Notes under the pieces: model-generated
The model's database searches: none
What the model saw: the letters and a program-made list of their open reading frames with translations, nothing else
What the model was told of the DNA's origin: nothing
NCBI GenBank assembly: GCA_900660155.1
Contig: CABFPE010000142.1
Coordinates: 1,378,180-1,442,179, forward strand
Direction of reading: 5' to 3'
Source: Hofstenia miamia
Lineage: Eukaryota; Xenacoelomorpha; Acoela; Hofsteniidae
Length of the DNA stretch: 64,000 nucleotides
Part shown: piece after piece, positions 1-11,027 of the stretch
Layout: the number at the start of each line of letters is the position of its first letter
Numbering within the stretch: position 1 is the first letter of the stretch
Translations under genes and position numbers: made by a program

Positions 1-560
1 GTAGAATGAAATTGTGTGTATAATTTTATGTAGCGAATTTCAGATTTATACATAATCCATGTTTTTACTCTTTCCGAAAATGTAGGTTGGTTTTATTATG
101 TATTACGCCTTTTAAGTATAGCAAATATGCGATCTCTTTGTTTAATTTCTATATTTAATATACGGATTTTGAAAGTTTTCCCAAATTATATTTTTACGTA
201 TGCGCTTCTCGAAATTATGGAAAATTAGTTTGTAATATTATGTGTACGTATCCCGAAAGGGCTTGTTATAATGAGGTATATTTTAACATGGCGTAATACA
301 AACAATTGTGATATTAACAAAATGGAATTAGTCATGCCAAAAAAATGGCCCGTGATATTATCAAAGTGAAATTACTTATACCAAAAAATGTAATTATATC
401 AAAACAATGTAAAATTTGGGCGTGTATCATTTAAGCAGATCCAAATGTGCTAATTAAAAATGCATTAGCGAGCTGTATCTAAAAATCAATTAGCGAGATC
501 TTCAAAGCACTTAGCGCCGAGTATCAATTAGATGACTCAACGCCTCAACCACCCCCTTCA
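1..560. other. AT-rich non-coding stretch with short degenerate repeats
   Basis: No coding signal is seen. A unit of about 44 bases starting 'gtgatatta' occurs at 308 and again at 352, followed by a third partial copy. Between about 440 and 530 the word 'attagcg' recurs three or four times. These look like decayed simple tandem units and may be the edge of an old repeat element. Confidence 0.4.
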
Positions 561-573
561 ATATTCACGGTCT

Positions 574-613
574 GTCACGTGACATGTGACGTCATACGCT
601 CTCGACCAATCAG
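574..613. promoter_or_regulatory. Promoter-like cluster: E-box, CRE and CCAAT box
   Basis: Within 40 bases lie a perfect palindromic E-box/CLEAR-type site (GTCACGTGAC, 574-583), a full cAMP-response element (TGACGTCA, 587-594) and a CCAAT box (ACCAATCAG, 605-613). The patch is more GC-rich than its surroundings. In animals these sites are bound by bHLH-Zip factors, CREB/ATF and NF-Y, and their tight spacing is typical of core promoters. No first exon is recognised on either side, so the gene it would serve is unknown. It could also be carried by a repeat. Confidence 0.5.
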
Positions 614-1562
614 AGGCGTTTTTGTGCGTTCTCCTATGTTTATGTTACACTACTTATAATATGAAAACAGGTTGTTGTATATTTTTTTATTTTCATATAC
701 ATTAACCCAAATAAATCAAATGCATTATCACTTATTATGCGGCAAATTTAATATTATATTATTATTAGCGTTTATCTTACTGTCTTGTCCTTAATCATCA
801 ATTCAACACCTTATACCTTTTAAAAATTTATACCTATATCAATAACCTAAGAAGTTTGAACATTCAATCAAATATATTCATTGCTATAAATTGGTTTCTG
901 TTTACAATGATTTGACTGCTCATGTAACAAATTTTCTGCAATAATAGATGAAACAATTGCTGATAGTTATCATTCAAAATATTTTCCAACATACATGGAA
1001 GTCAAAATCTTAAAGTCATTATGTAGAAGAATATATTTCACGCTCTTCATGTGGAAGCATGACACTTATAGCACTTAATGGATATATAAACAGTCTTCCA
1101 CTTGCAAGTGAAATAAATACGATACATCCTTCATAAACTTTTAAATATTTAAGCATGCAATATATAGAAAAAATATATTTTAACATGTAAAGTAGGCTCT
1201 CACTAGAACACCATCATGTCCAAACCATTATTCGTGATACATCGCTAATTCGATTCTGAAACGATGATATTTTGAAAGAGCCAGATTTGTTTCATGACTT
1301 CTCAACAAGGTTTACACGATTCAAATACCCAAGACAATTGTGATTGATTGATTCAATTTTATTATATTCAAAAATATCAGCTTAATGTTATCAATTGTTT
1401 AAAACATTTCTTATAAGTCCAGTGATCCACTGCCAATTAAATATATGGTTTTCCTGTAATACATTTAGTAAACTACAATGGTAGACAAATTTTCTTAGTT
1501 ATTTTTTACATAAATTAAAACCTAGTGAAGTAAAAAATTCAAATGTTGAGATTTTTGTAGTA
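614..1562. other. Non-coding AT-rich stretch
   Basis: No ORF with recognisable protein similarity, no splice-consistent exon and no terminal repeat was seen here. Confidence 0.5.
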
Positions 1563-1864
1563 TAGGTCGTCCCATAAGTAACCGTTCAAGTGATATTTTT
1601 CATTTTGTATTTCTAATGATTCAAATTTAAGCTAAATACATTATAATATCATTATTTTTTCCCTAAACTTACATTAACAGATATATTTAGCAATAATCGG
1701 AGCGTAAAATTGAAGTTTTTGGTAATTTGTTTTCCTATTAAACAAATATCTTGATAATTGTCGCTGTCCAAAAGTAACCTTTCTACAAAAATTCTCAATT
1801 AGGTTTGTACAATCATGCTATATGATATAAAACAATGGAAAAGAAGAGTTCAAGATTAGTAAAG

Positions 1865-1985
1865 CAGAGATGGGCATCGGTTACCCGACATCGGGTAGGG
1901 TTCGGGTGCAATAATTTGAATTCGGATGGTGTATGCTCATGGACCAGGTTCTTTCCGGTACTTGTCGGGCGTGATTAACTGGATA
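1865..1985 (+). mobile_element. hAT-like terminus nested in the mariner element
   Basis: The words CAGAGATGGGCATCGG at 1865, followed by 'cgggtagggttcgggtg', match the common hAT terminal pattern CAG-x-GATGGGC with CGGGTTCGGG subterminal repeats. I could not find the partner end or an 8-bp duplication, so the boundaries are uncertain. Confidence 0.35.
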
Positions 1986-2004
1986 AAATGCAGTATTATT
2001 TTTA

Positions 2005-2611
2005 ACTAATGACGATAACTTAAATTAATTTGCCTCCCTGACATGTACAGCTCTGATAGCAGCCACTGATATGTTTCGCCGGTTGTTCTCTCTTCAATCA
2101 ATCGCAGTTTTCCAACACTATTGCCGGTGATAACTCCCCACGCCATTATTTGATGCTCTTTCTTCCTTGTCCTGGAGGAAGTCAGGCAAAAAGTTTTGCC
2201 GTCAGAGTGGTTTTCGTAAAAAGACGCTTCATTCTTGAAGTGAACATGCCTCTATTGTTTCACAGTCAAATATACACAAATTTGAACCCATCGTAAGCAA
2301 AGATTCTAATGGAATACTATGAGGGATGGCTTCTTCGGTGCAATCACAGACCGAACTGCAGTTTCCTTCAGTCATTGATGGATTTTCGTCTTGAATAGAG
2401 GAATTGTCAGCGATATTTCTTGGGTGGACTTCAGAGATTCCCTTAGAGAATCACAAATGAGTTTCTGATCCTGCCTTCTTGTGGTAAACCTTGGTAACCT
2501 TGCGCGCTCTTGATCTAGCACAGATCCAGTCGACTCATGATTTTTCAAGCAGATTAGAAATAATTTGGCGTCGACACAGGCATTCCTTTTCAATGTATAA
2601 ATATTATGCAC
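2005..2611 (-). pseudogene. Decayed Tc1/mariner transposase
   Basis: Read on the minus strand, the N-terminal part (2611 to 2372, open for about 79 codons) resembles the Tc1 helix-turn-helix/GRPR linker, with 'GSVLDQERARLPRFTTRRQ' as its core. Further along, out of frame with the first part, come 'MAWGVITGNSVGKLRLIEE' and 'TGETYQWLL'. These match the Tc1-type block between the first and second catalytic acids (V-W-G-x-I plus a downstream Y). At least one frame change and one stop separate the parts, so the protein is dead. Its orientation and position fit the mariner ends at 1563 and 2927. Confidence 0.65.
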
Positions 2612-2929
2612 AGCACTCTGGTTGCGCTAAACGACGAGGCTTATTCGCAGACTTGATGAAAGTTATTCTCAGTAAATGTGTGCAGATTCACGTCTCTGTC
2701 TCTAAAATAACTCGCTATCTTCCATCAATCTTTTCATGAACCAACTCGACAAACAAGGGGCGTAAGATAGTGAGATTAAGAGTATGAATTGTTATTTTTG
2801 GGACAATTAATTTTTGTAAAAATCCATTATTTGAAATCAAGCAGACAGATTTTGCACGACAATGACGTTTTGAAGAAATTATTTTGAGAGAGACTGCTTT
2901 CTGAATGGTTACTCATGGGGCGACCTGTA

Positions 2930-3438
2930 GTATACAGAAAGGTACATTATTATTATATAATTAAAAAATTTCAAAAGCTTTTACTAATTTTTAAGACAAT
3001 AAATGACAATATGCCTAAATTCATCATCTTCACTAAGTTTAGAGGAAAACTGCCTATGTGCAATGTGGCATTCTTCTATATAATGATACCATCTAAGCAT
3101 GTAACAATAGCAGTAATCGCCGTCGATTTGACATCGTGTCGAATATGTATTTATTCATGCGTCATATTTCAAAGTCAAAATATCTTCGTACAATTATTCA
3201 TTTATATTTTATATTTTAGATTGTGAGGATACAATGTCAGGTGTCTCAGGTAACCATTGAAAAATTTGAAGAAGAACAAAATTGTGCTCTTCTCCTGTGT
3301 TCTGCACTGTTTGCCTGCAGCAATCAATGGCAGTTGGTCTCAAACCAATCCTCACAATCGGACGTGTCCGTGACGCTTCACTCGAAAAGAGTGCTAGTTA
3401 GAACCGAGACACGCACATCAATGAGTCAATGACTATTT
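2930..3438. other. No supported gene
   Basis: Several short open frames occur but none is recognised. The stretch from about 3220 is open and may belong to the decayed hAT coding region that follows. Confidence 0.3.
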
Positions 3439-4110
3439 TTGAGTGGAAAGTGTCCAGACACAATAAAGAAATATATAAACTCTACTTTTTTGACAGTTCC
3501 TCAAGATTTCATCTGGCTACAAGCAGTATACAATAAATACATTCTAGAGATGCCTTTCAGCTGCAAATTAACCTCAATCCCCAGTTTGCGTACAGTGTGG
3601 GCAAATCGGGCTTTGCCTTTAGAACCAGGCAGGCGAATACTATGAAAACTTATGAACAACTATATCCAGCGCAACGCCAGATTTACAGGACAGACCGGTG
3701 ATTTTGTGAAAGCCTTTAACTTAGTATACCACAAATTTGCAAAGGCGCAATGCAAGCTCTTTCTAAGAGATTTCAACAACAATACCAACTTTCACAGCAA
3801 GAATGACATGCATCACAAGAAATTGTTCCAAACCAACCGAAATGCCCTTGAACCAGTGAATAAGACAATCATATTCACAATCAAAACAATGTTGGTCTTC
3901 AGGGAAAAATACGATTCTGATTTCAATGTGTTGGATAATAACACACATGGAGAAGGTCTGTTCAAGTTCCGAGTTGATGCCGGTAACAACGAATTCAAAC
4001 AGTATCTAACAACTGCTGTCAAGAATGCTTTGTGCACTAGTCTACAAAGACAAAAGGACCTCAATAACGATACAATATTGACACTGGTCAAGCTAGTATT
4101 CTGCGGCTAT
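3439..4110 (+). pseudogene. hAT transposase fragment, DUF4371 (ZMYM1/P52-like) type
   Basis: An open frame at 3652-4251 contains 'RNALEPVNKTIIF', then 'FREKYDSD', then 'LFKFRVDAGNNEFKQYL' and 'KNALCTS'. This order is the N-terminal block of the hAT proteins related to ZMYM1 and the P52rIPK repressor. In them an R-x-x-L-x-x-V segment and FRGH-like motif are followed by L-x-F-R-V-D-x-G-D and a block ending in N-A-x-Y-x-S. Another open frame just upstream may carry the TTF-type zinc finger part but is not convincing. The catalytic acids were not found in this frame, so it is a fragment. Frame breaks separate the upstream frames. Confidence 0.6.
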
Positions 4111-4251
4111 GGCCGCGGCTACAGCTTAGCCGTTAGTTTTTCCATTCGAAAATTATATTGTTATTTTCAATTAAGCAAGCATACACTGCACCATTCAAAA
4201 TCAAATCAACTCGAGTTAACTCAACTATACTCGAAATCTATCAATGTTTAA

Positions 4252-5289
4252 AATACGAGTCGATTCAGGTCGGATGCTCGACTCGATCCGATTTGAAATT
4301 TCGAGTACTCGCAGGGTCAAAGTTCACAATTTTTGATGAAGTGGTGAGTTTGGGATTGTCTGGCATTAGTAAAATTCAACTAAGTGGGTGGACTTCGATT
4401 TTCAGACAAGCTTTGACTCATGTATAACATGTAGATCTAATATTGAACTCTTAATGTACTTGGGCTGAATAGGTCCCTTCTTTTTCCATCCTCCGGACGT
4501 AGCTCTTGTGATAGCAAATTGTTTTATATCATAGCAAATTATACAATATCATAAAAAATCCCAGCTTCATATAAACAATAGAAATATTTAAAAATATATT
4601 TACTATTTTTCCAATGCAGTTTTAAATTTTATGAAATTACGTAAATATTCTTTCCTCTACTAATATTGATACCTGACATTTTTACAACACAGGTTGTCTT
4701 AGTGGATATTTTACGAATACAAATCACGCGCATTCTCTTCTACAGAGGGATTTTTAATGATGGGACCTAAAAAAATCTTTATAACTTCCTAATTAATGCA
4801 TGGATTTTAAGGAACAAAGCATTAAAAAAAACTTGAAAAATATTTAGTTAAAATGTTATTAGAACAATTTTCATGTGCTTCCCTCCTGAACGCACACAAA
4901 AATTGGCTTGAATTCGCGAGCTTTTCATCACTGATATTGTGAGATCTTGTCTAATTTACTGAAATACTGTTTGGTTTGCTGCTTTGAGTTGGTATGTATT
5001 TATTGGCTTTAGGTATCACCAAAGTATCTAAAAGCGATAGTACTAGAGATCGACCTGACCATTCAATATCACTAAATACTTAAAATCAATTTCTCCAGAA
5101 AATGCTCTTACAAAATGTCCATGTTCACAATAGTTTTATGGCAGTTGGTACATCATTATGGGTTTCGAAATTATGGGTTTATGCAGACTATTATCATTGT
5201 TCTCCTCATTATTACCCATCCATCGAAAATATGAGGTTTTTGTCAGGAAGCAACAACGAATAATAATGTTATCCAAGTTGCTCCTCGCA
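4252..5289. other. Non-coding stretch inside or beside the hAT relic
   Basis: No coding signal. A short patch at 4200-4320 is rich in 'tcgag' and 'cgactcg' words, and 4096-4130 carries a GC-rich run of 'gcggc/gccg' words. Both could be ends of small hAT elements, but no pairing was found. Confidence 0.3.
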
Positions 5290-5600
5290 CCTGAGAAGAT
5301 AGCAATCATCTAACCTTTAAAAAACGTAGAGTTGTTGATTGTCCAGCAGAACTCAATGAAGCAGTTCGTGACATGCTTGCCACTACTCGAGCTCTGATGG
5401 CAATCACACGTTGGATGGATTCTAGCGGTTCTTCTCAAACTCAATCTTTATTCTCTACGATAATCACTTCCGAATTCGTTGTATGTGTTTTCACAACAAT
5501 TGCTGTTCTTCAAACCTCAATGGAAACTGTGAGTGATATCGTCAATGCACTGGAAAATGCAGGCTGCAACGCAGAACGGAGCTTCCCCCAGCATTACTGA
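5290..5600 (+). pseudogene. Possible second part of the hAT transposase
   Basis: An open frame of about 75 codons, with further open sequence before it, contains 'TRALMAITRWMDSSGSS' and 'SEFVVCVFTTIAVLQ' followed by 'VSDIVNALENAG'. In hAT proteins of the ZMYM1/DUF4371 type, a TRW-like block is followed by an F-x-V-x-L segment and a D-I-V-x-A segment, in this order. Strand and order agree with the fragment at 3.4-4.1 kb, so both may be one element with about 1.2 kb between them. The match is by eye and moderate. Confidence 0.35.
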
Positions 5601-7085
5601 TTCAATCTAACCTCTTAATCTCAAAATCACTTGTCATCGCTAGTGTTGGAGACAAACATATCCGTCCATTCCTCTGCTCTTTTCTGCTGAGGATAACTAT
5701 CGAGTTCCAATGTTTGGACACAGTTCTTGCTCAGCTACACATACGAGTGTCAAAGAAAACGAAGTTTGCAAAATTGCTCCATGTTCTGACCTCTTTTGGG
5801 TTTCATCGTAATGGAACTGAAGAGATGTTTGCCACCTTGTTCAAACACCACAAAACCCAAAATCTCATCATGAATCAAAGTTAGAACTATCAAACGAACA
5901 AAAACTACTCTTACGCAATCACAATGATGTGCATGTTCTATATCATTTGATATTTTATATTGCAATTATTGCCAATTTAAGATAATAAACCAGAAGATGA
6001 TTGTATTTCTTAAAAAACAAGTAGATTGCTTTCAGATTCAAATATATATATGTAATTGGCTTGAAATTCTGTACGAATAATGTAGGTAGGAAGAATATAA
6101 AAAATATCAAAATTTTGAAAATGATGGGATATTGGAAAACCAAGTATTTACACTGCTTCTCAATATAACATTGTGTTAAAATTGTGTAGTTGAGTCTAGT
6201 CTTGAGACGTAAATGCTGTATTCTTCTGTGCACATCAGACTATGCAACGAATCATAACAAATATGATTTCAAAAATTCAAAAAACAACTACTATTTATCT
6301 GTACGCAAATCAACTTTCATGGAAAAAGAATTGTCTTGCAAACCTTAGTTTCAGTGCAAAATCCCTCACAAAGATTCTGCTTGCAGCATTCTTTCAGTAT
6401 TTTCAGAGTTTTCTTATACTAAATGTGCACACATTGACAAGGCGAAAACAGAAGTTAAATTTGTAAATAATTACTTTGAGTAAATAATTCTCTCAATTTC
6501 ATCTATTAAATTAGTGAAAATATTCTCATTTTCAAAATAATCAGAAGTTCGGTTTTACTAAATACTTTTCGCTTAATTGTCATTTTTAGTTAAGCCGGCA
6601 TGCTTCAGTGTTCTTATTTGCTCCTCGTATTTATATGCAGGGTCTTTTTCTGATAGATAGTCAATTACTAATCTGAGAGAATATAGTACATTTCTTGATG
6701 TAATAGTGATGAGTGATGACAGAAATGTGTTTTTTCAAAATTTTTAGTCTGTAACACTTAAAATTTGTTAACAAATTTTCAACATTCATTGATCTTTTCT
6801 ATTTTGCGAAATAATTAAAAAATTCAGTTAGAAGTCAATAGCTTTACTTGTTTAGAAAAATAATGATTGAAGAATACATACTTATTGTAAGCAATGACTC
6901 ACAAAATTGGTATGACTTATTGCTGTGAAATCTCATTGTGAATTACTAACTTAATAATTTGAAAGTTTTTTAAAAAGTACAGTTATCATTGTAATAATTT
7001 TGTAAGAATTCGTTTTACAATGTAATAAAAGGATGAGAAAATTAATAAAACTTAATAAAATTACATACAAAAATCTTGGTTTTAG
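5601..7085. other. No supported gene
   Basis: AT-rich with only short frames. No terminal repeats, splice-consistent exons or recognisable domains were seen. Confidence 0.4.
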
Positions 7086-7089
7086 TAAA

Positions 7090-7138
7090 ACAGGGGGCTC
7101 AAGCTTCCCTCCTTAGCCCCCCAGGTATGACGCCACTG
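7090..7138. repeat. Short GC-rich hairpin, possible hAT end
   Basis: The arms GGGGGCT and AGCCCCC enclose a short loop. The stretch ends with the complement of CAGTGGCGTCATACC, which resembles the CAGTGGCGTA end of the small hAT elements at 12304 and 22733. Its full extent is not resolved. Confidence 0.35.
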
Positions 7139-7419
7139 GCACAAGTCCATTTCCCATGGATAGAATCACTACGGGGTAAGTTGAAAACATTTATATACAG
7201 AAAAAAATAAATTTTTTATCAGGATAAAATGCCAAAGATCATGTATTAAAAGGCTTTTATTTAATTTTTGATGAAATATACATAGACTAAAAAGACAGAT
7301 ATGATGGAAATGATATTTAAGGGGTAGATTCTAATAGTTCAATGTACAAAAATGTTCTTGCTTTTATGATTTATCGTTTACAACGTGTTTAGTCCTTCAT
7401 TATTAGTACTTGTCCAGTA

Positions 7420-8520
7420 CTATTTCTTAATCACAATATAGTTGAAAGAACACATGAATCAAATGACACTGACTTGTATATTCAATTGCCAGGTTTTAAC
7501 TATCAAACTTTTCCCTTTTTTGATCCAGTGCATAAAAAATTCACGATTCCAAAACTAAATTTTGTTTTTCATCACTAATTATATCATGCTAAAAAAGAGA
7601 GTTTGGTATAACAGCGAAAATAGCTCTATTGAAAACATTAACATGTGGTTCAGATCAATTAACCCAGAAAATTAAATTAGTATTGTCTATTCTTAATCCC
7701 AAAATTTCTGCTGCAATTGACAATCATTTTCCTAATGACGAAAAAAATGTATTAGTAGGGTCATCACACTATTTGATTTTTCCATATCGACGAATGTTCT
7801 GATGCTATAAATGCTTTTAAAATTATTGTGATTGTATTTTTTGTTCAATTTCTGTCTGTTAGTGACTAGATAAATATACTTATTATCATTATCATTAAAA
7901 TAACATCAAAATCTATCGTTCACATAAATCGAAAGCGTCAAGGAATTATTAATATATAAAATATATTACTTTATTTTTGGATGCGTTTTCCATATGACTG
8001 CATAGAGAGATTACATGGACTTTCCACTCCAACATTTAAAGCAATTATTGATGCTAACAGGCGTCAAAATGTCTGCTTACAAGCTCTAGTTAATCTTTTG
8101 TTGTAAAATCCAACCTGCAGTCTGATCCATTTGAACAAATATTTAGCGTTTACAGACCTGGAGGATGAGTGCTCATCTCAATCAATAACCTGATAAAAGA
8201 AAAAAATAATTAAAATCAGTATACTTTCGAAAAAATTTCGACTGAGGTTAATTTAATGATTGGAAAAACCAAGAAAAAGAACTCCTCCAATATACTTGAT
8301 GAAGTTGAAGTTGATTCATCGCTTAATTGACTAAATCTTTGCAAGGTGTTTTGGTATACATCTCTGGCTACATGTGCAAAAAATGGTTGCAAAATAATAC
8401 ATTAAGAGATTGCTTGGACAGTTCTAATTCAATTCAATTCAATGTTTTGATGAATATGTTTCTAGTATTCACTTTTCATATTACTACTATGGCTTTCCTA
8501 TATTACAAGTTTGCATAGTT
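7420..8520 (+). pseudogene. P-element/THAP9-like transposase relic
   Basis: Fragments in order on the plus strand include a block with 'KLVLSILNPKISAAI' near 7.7 kb, 'FEQIFSVYRPGG' near 8.15 kb and 'GVLVYISGYMCKKWL' near 8.35 kb, followed by a Cys. In P-element/THAP9 transposases the order is a V-K-x-A-x-Q-L-x-S block, then E-N-x-F-S-x-x-R-x-x-G-G, then A-L-x-Y-I-A-G-Y with a pair of Cys. The last two matches are good and the first is weak. Many stops and frame changes occur, so this is an old dead copy. No THAP finger or ends were identified. Confidence 0.5.
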
Positions 8521-9932
8521 GTTACACAACAATGATAGTGGAAATTTGAGGGAATTATCAGTTAGACTCCTCTGTCGATAGCAAACAACATATCTTTGAT
8601 AGTTTAGTGGTTGTGAAGTACACAGTTCTAAAATATATGGCATTATGCATTTAACAACAAAGAATATGTTTTGCAATAATGTTCAAAAAGACTTTAAAAC
8701 GAAGTTCACATTGCGCAATTAAAAGGATTCAAAAAATCAACGCACTAAGCTGAAATAGTTTAATTTCTGCTTTTCATATATGTGTTATAAATGCATAGTT
8801 TGCTGTATATACCTAGTAATAAAAGAGTGGTTTGTTTTTTTTTAATTTTTTAGATATTGTCGATTTTTCTTATTATTCAAAGATGTCATTTTAGCATATA
8901 CAATGTTGTAGCTTGATACTTTGCAATCAGCCTCTTTTTTATGACCAGTATGTACAAATTTAATGATAACCTTTTTATGATTGCAGGATAATTTAGTTAG
9001 CAATCAATTTCAATAATTTTAATCGCAACAACACAAATAGTTTATGTGAAAACTCGACCTCGTTTAACTCAAAATGTGCTATTGACGACCCTGTATTTAA
9101 TAGGTCATAGTTAAATATTACTTATTCCGGATATTAAATAGTTGAACTTTAGAAAAATAAGTGAAGTAAAATAAATCCATAAAGGTATCCAGAAATTTAC
9201 AAAAAAGAAGAAACAAAAACTACTCCAATAGAAATAAATTAAGTTAATCTATATAACCGATCATCATTTTTCTATTAATAGAAGCACTTTAAGCTATACG
9301 CACTAATTTAATTACCTTTATTATATGCCAATGGTCTCCTTATTTATTTGTAACGACATTTTAAACATCTGATAATATTTTCGAAAAAATTAAATTCAAC
9401 TGATAAACACAACTTACTAGGCTAACTCTAAAGTTAAATTATATTACATTATATTTCATTACTTATTATATTTTCTCAAAAGTTGTAAAAAGAGACATTT
9501 ACTATACATTTGGTTTTCCACTGCTAGAAATAAACTACAAAATAATTCAATAATTTTCAAGAGCTGGACACTACCCTCTGTCTCTAACCTCCCTTGAATA
9601 TGCCAATGAGGTAATCACTTAAATATATACAATAATAATTATTTATATGATAGTTCGCACTTTATATGCACTTCAGAAAAGCTTTTGATTTAGAACTATT
9701 CAAAACATAAGCATTTGCACCCTATTAACAATTATTAATATATATTTGATGAATATTATTGTTAAAAGATTCGAAAATATTTTAAAAATTTAATATATAC
9801 ATCTCTTTACAATACATTAAAAACTAAATTTTAAGTTAAAGAATAGAATAAAACATAATATACAGATATTTCGCGAAGTCTACAATTAATGTTCTTTTTT
9901 CCATTTTAATCTGCTTCTTCTTCAACCGCTTC
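8521..9932. other. No supported gene
   Basis: AT-rich. Only short frames occur, and no domain, repeat pair or splice-consistent exon was seen. Confidence 0.4.
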
Positions 9933-10670
9933 TTACATTTCAGTTTCCGTTTTATCATTCAATGCCTTCTCCAGTTCTTTATCTAAGCCATCATCTGTAC
10001 CATCATCATCCAATTCATTTTCCATTTTTTCTTTCGCTTTTTTGTCTGCATTTTTTGCTATTGCCTTTTTCAATTGGCTTTTCATTTCTTCTTGTAATTC
10101 ATTCTTCAGTTTGTTCCCTAATTTATGTTTACTTTCCCCATCCATGTTATCTTCCATCGCCTCCTCCAAATCATCATCTGCATCATCATTCAATTCCTTG
10201 TCGAGTTCTTTATCCAAGTCATCCTTTGACTCATCTTCCTTACTATCTTTTATTGCTTTCTCCAAATCATCATCTTTTTCATCCTTCAATTCCTTGTCAA
10301 GTTCCTTTTCCAAGTCATCCTTTGACTCATCTTCCTTACTATCTTTTATTGCTTTCTCTAAATCATCATCATCTTCTTCATCATTCAATTCCTTTTCAAG
10401 ATCTTCTTGCGCTTTTTTTTCTGCATTTTTTGCTATTGCTTCTTTTAATTGACTTTTCATTTCGTTTTGTAATTCATTTTTCAGTTTTTTTCCTAATTTA
10501 TGTTTAGTTCCTTCTTCCGTACTATCTTCTATGGCTTTTTCCAATTCACCGGCTGTTTCCTCATCCAAGTCATCATCAAGTGTTTGTCTTTTGAAACTAA
10601 ATCCTCTACAGAGAGAAAACTTACTAAATTGAATAGCTGTCAGTAAAACAAAAATTACGATAATGTTCAT
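9933..10670 (-). CDS. Secreted highly charged repeat protein
   Basis: A single open frame encodes 245 residues from ATG at 10670 to a stop at 9933. The frame is open a little further upstream but without another ATG, and the hydrophobic leader begins right at this Met, which supports the start. Residues 1-21 (MNIIVIFVLLTAIQF onwards) look like a signal peptide. A dibasic KR at 27-28 is followed by Gln, which would become pyroglutamate if cleaved. The rest is almost wholly Asp, Glu, Lys, Leu and Ala, built of two repeat types. Type A (about 40 residues, 'KLKNELQ..MKSQLK.AIAKNA') lies at 56-97 and 181-220. Type B (31 residues, 'DDLEKAIKDSKEDESKDDL') lies at 102-131 and 133-161, with diverged forms before each A copy. 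The segments should form charged amphipathic helices. No family is recognised. Roles such as a propeptide, an ion-binding matrix protein or an antimicrobial precursor are speculation. Confidence 0.7.
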   Translation of the reverse strand: MNIIVIFVLLTAIQFSKFSLCRGFSFKRQTLDDDLDEETAGELEKAIEDSTEEGTKHKLGKKLKNELQNEMKSQLKEAIAKNAEKKAQEDLEKELNDEEDDDDLEKAIKDSKEDESKDDLEKELDKELKDEKDDDLEKAIKDSKEDESKDDLDKELDKELNDDADDDLEEAMEDNMDGESKHKLGNKLKNELQEEMKSQLKKAIAKNADKKAKEKMENELDDDGTDDGLDKELEKALNDKTETEM

Positions 10671-11027
10671 ACTACAGAGTTGAATATTTTCCCTCAATAT
10701 TTTACCACTTTCCCAATTGAGTAATTAAGATAATATAATTAATTTCACAGAAAATCTGAATTCATTAAAATACTAATTAAATAATTAAATTACCCTTATT
10801 TGCATAGCTTAAAAATTACATTGTTAATATTCTATTAAAATAACCATTAAGGTGATTTCAAAACAAACAAAGTGTAAAATATTATTAACCCTGTGTTTTT
10901 ATGGAATGATAAATATCACATCATATACAAAAAACATATTTCTATACAAATTGAAAACAATTTCATCACACGACTCAGCATATCAAAGTTTGTTGCTTTC
11001 AATGAATTTTAAATTCAAATGTTTGGA
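10671..11027. other. Upstream region of the charged-repeat gene
   Basis: AT-rich, no coding signal. It presumably contains the 5' UTR and promoter of the minus-strand gene ending at 9933. No clear TATA box or initiator could be assigned. Confidence 0.35.

Larger units (their letters stand above)
1563..2927 (-). mobile_element. Tc1/mariner-superfamily element with paired ends
   Basis: The two ends are inverted copies. The left end reads TAGGTCGTCCCATAAGTAAC, and the right end, read on the opposite strand, is CAGGTCGCCCCATGAGTAAC, giving about 25 bp at high identity. TA dinucleotides flank both ends (1561-1562 and 2928-2929), as expected for the TA target duplication of this superfamily. The length of 1,365 bp is usual for a mariner or Tc1 element. 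A decayed transposase lies inside on the minus strand, and a hAT-like end at 1865 suggests a later insertion. Confidence 0.75.

Noticed and set aside
9962-10507. Plus-strand frames of 181 and 136 codons (Ser/His/Pro-rich)
   Set aside because: They are mirror frames of the repeat protein on the other strand. Their low-complexity composition follows from its Asp/Glu/Lys codons, and they lack a signal peptide or start context.
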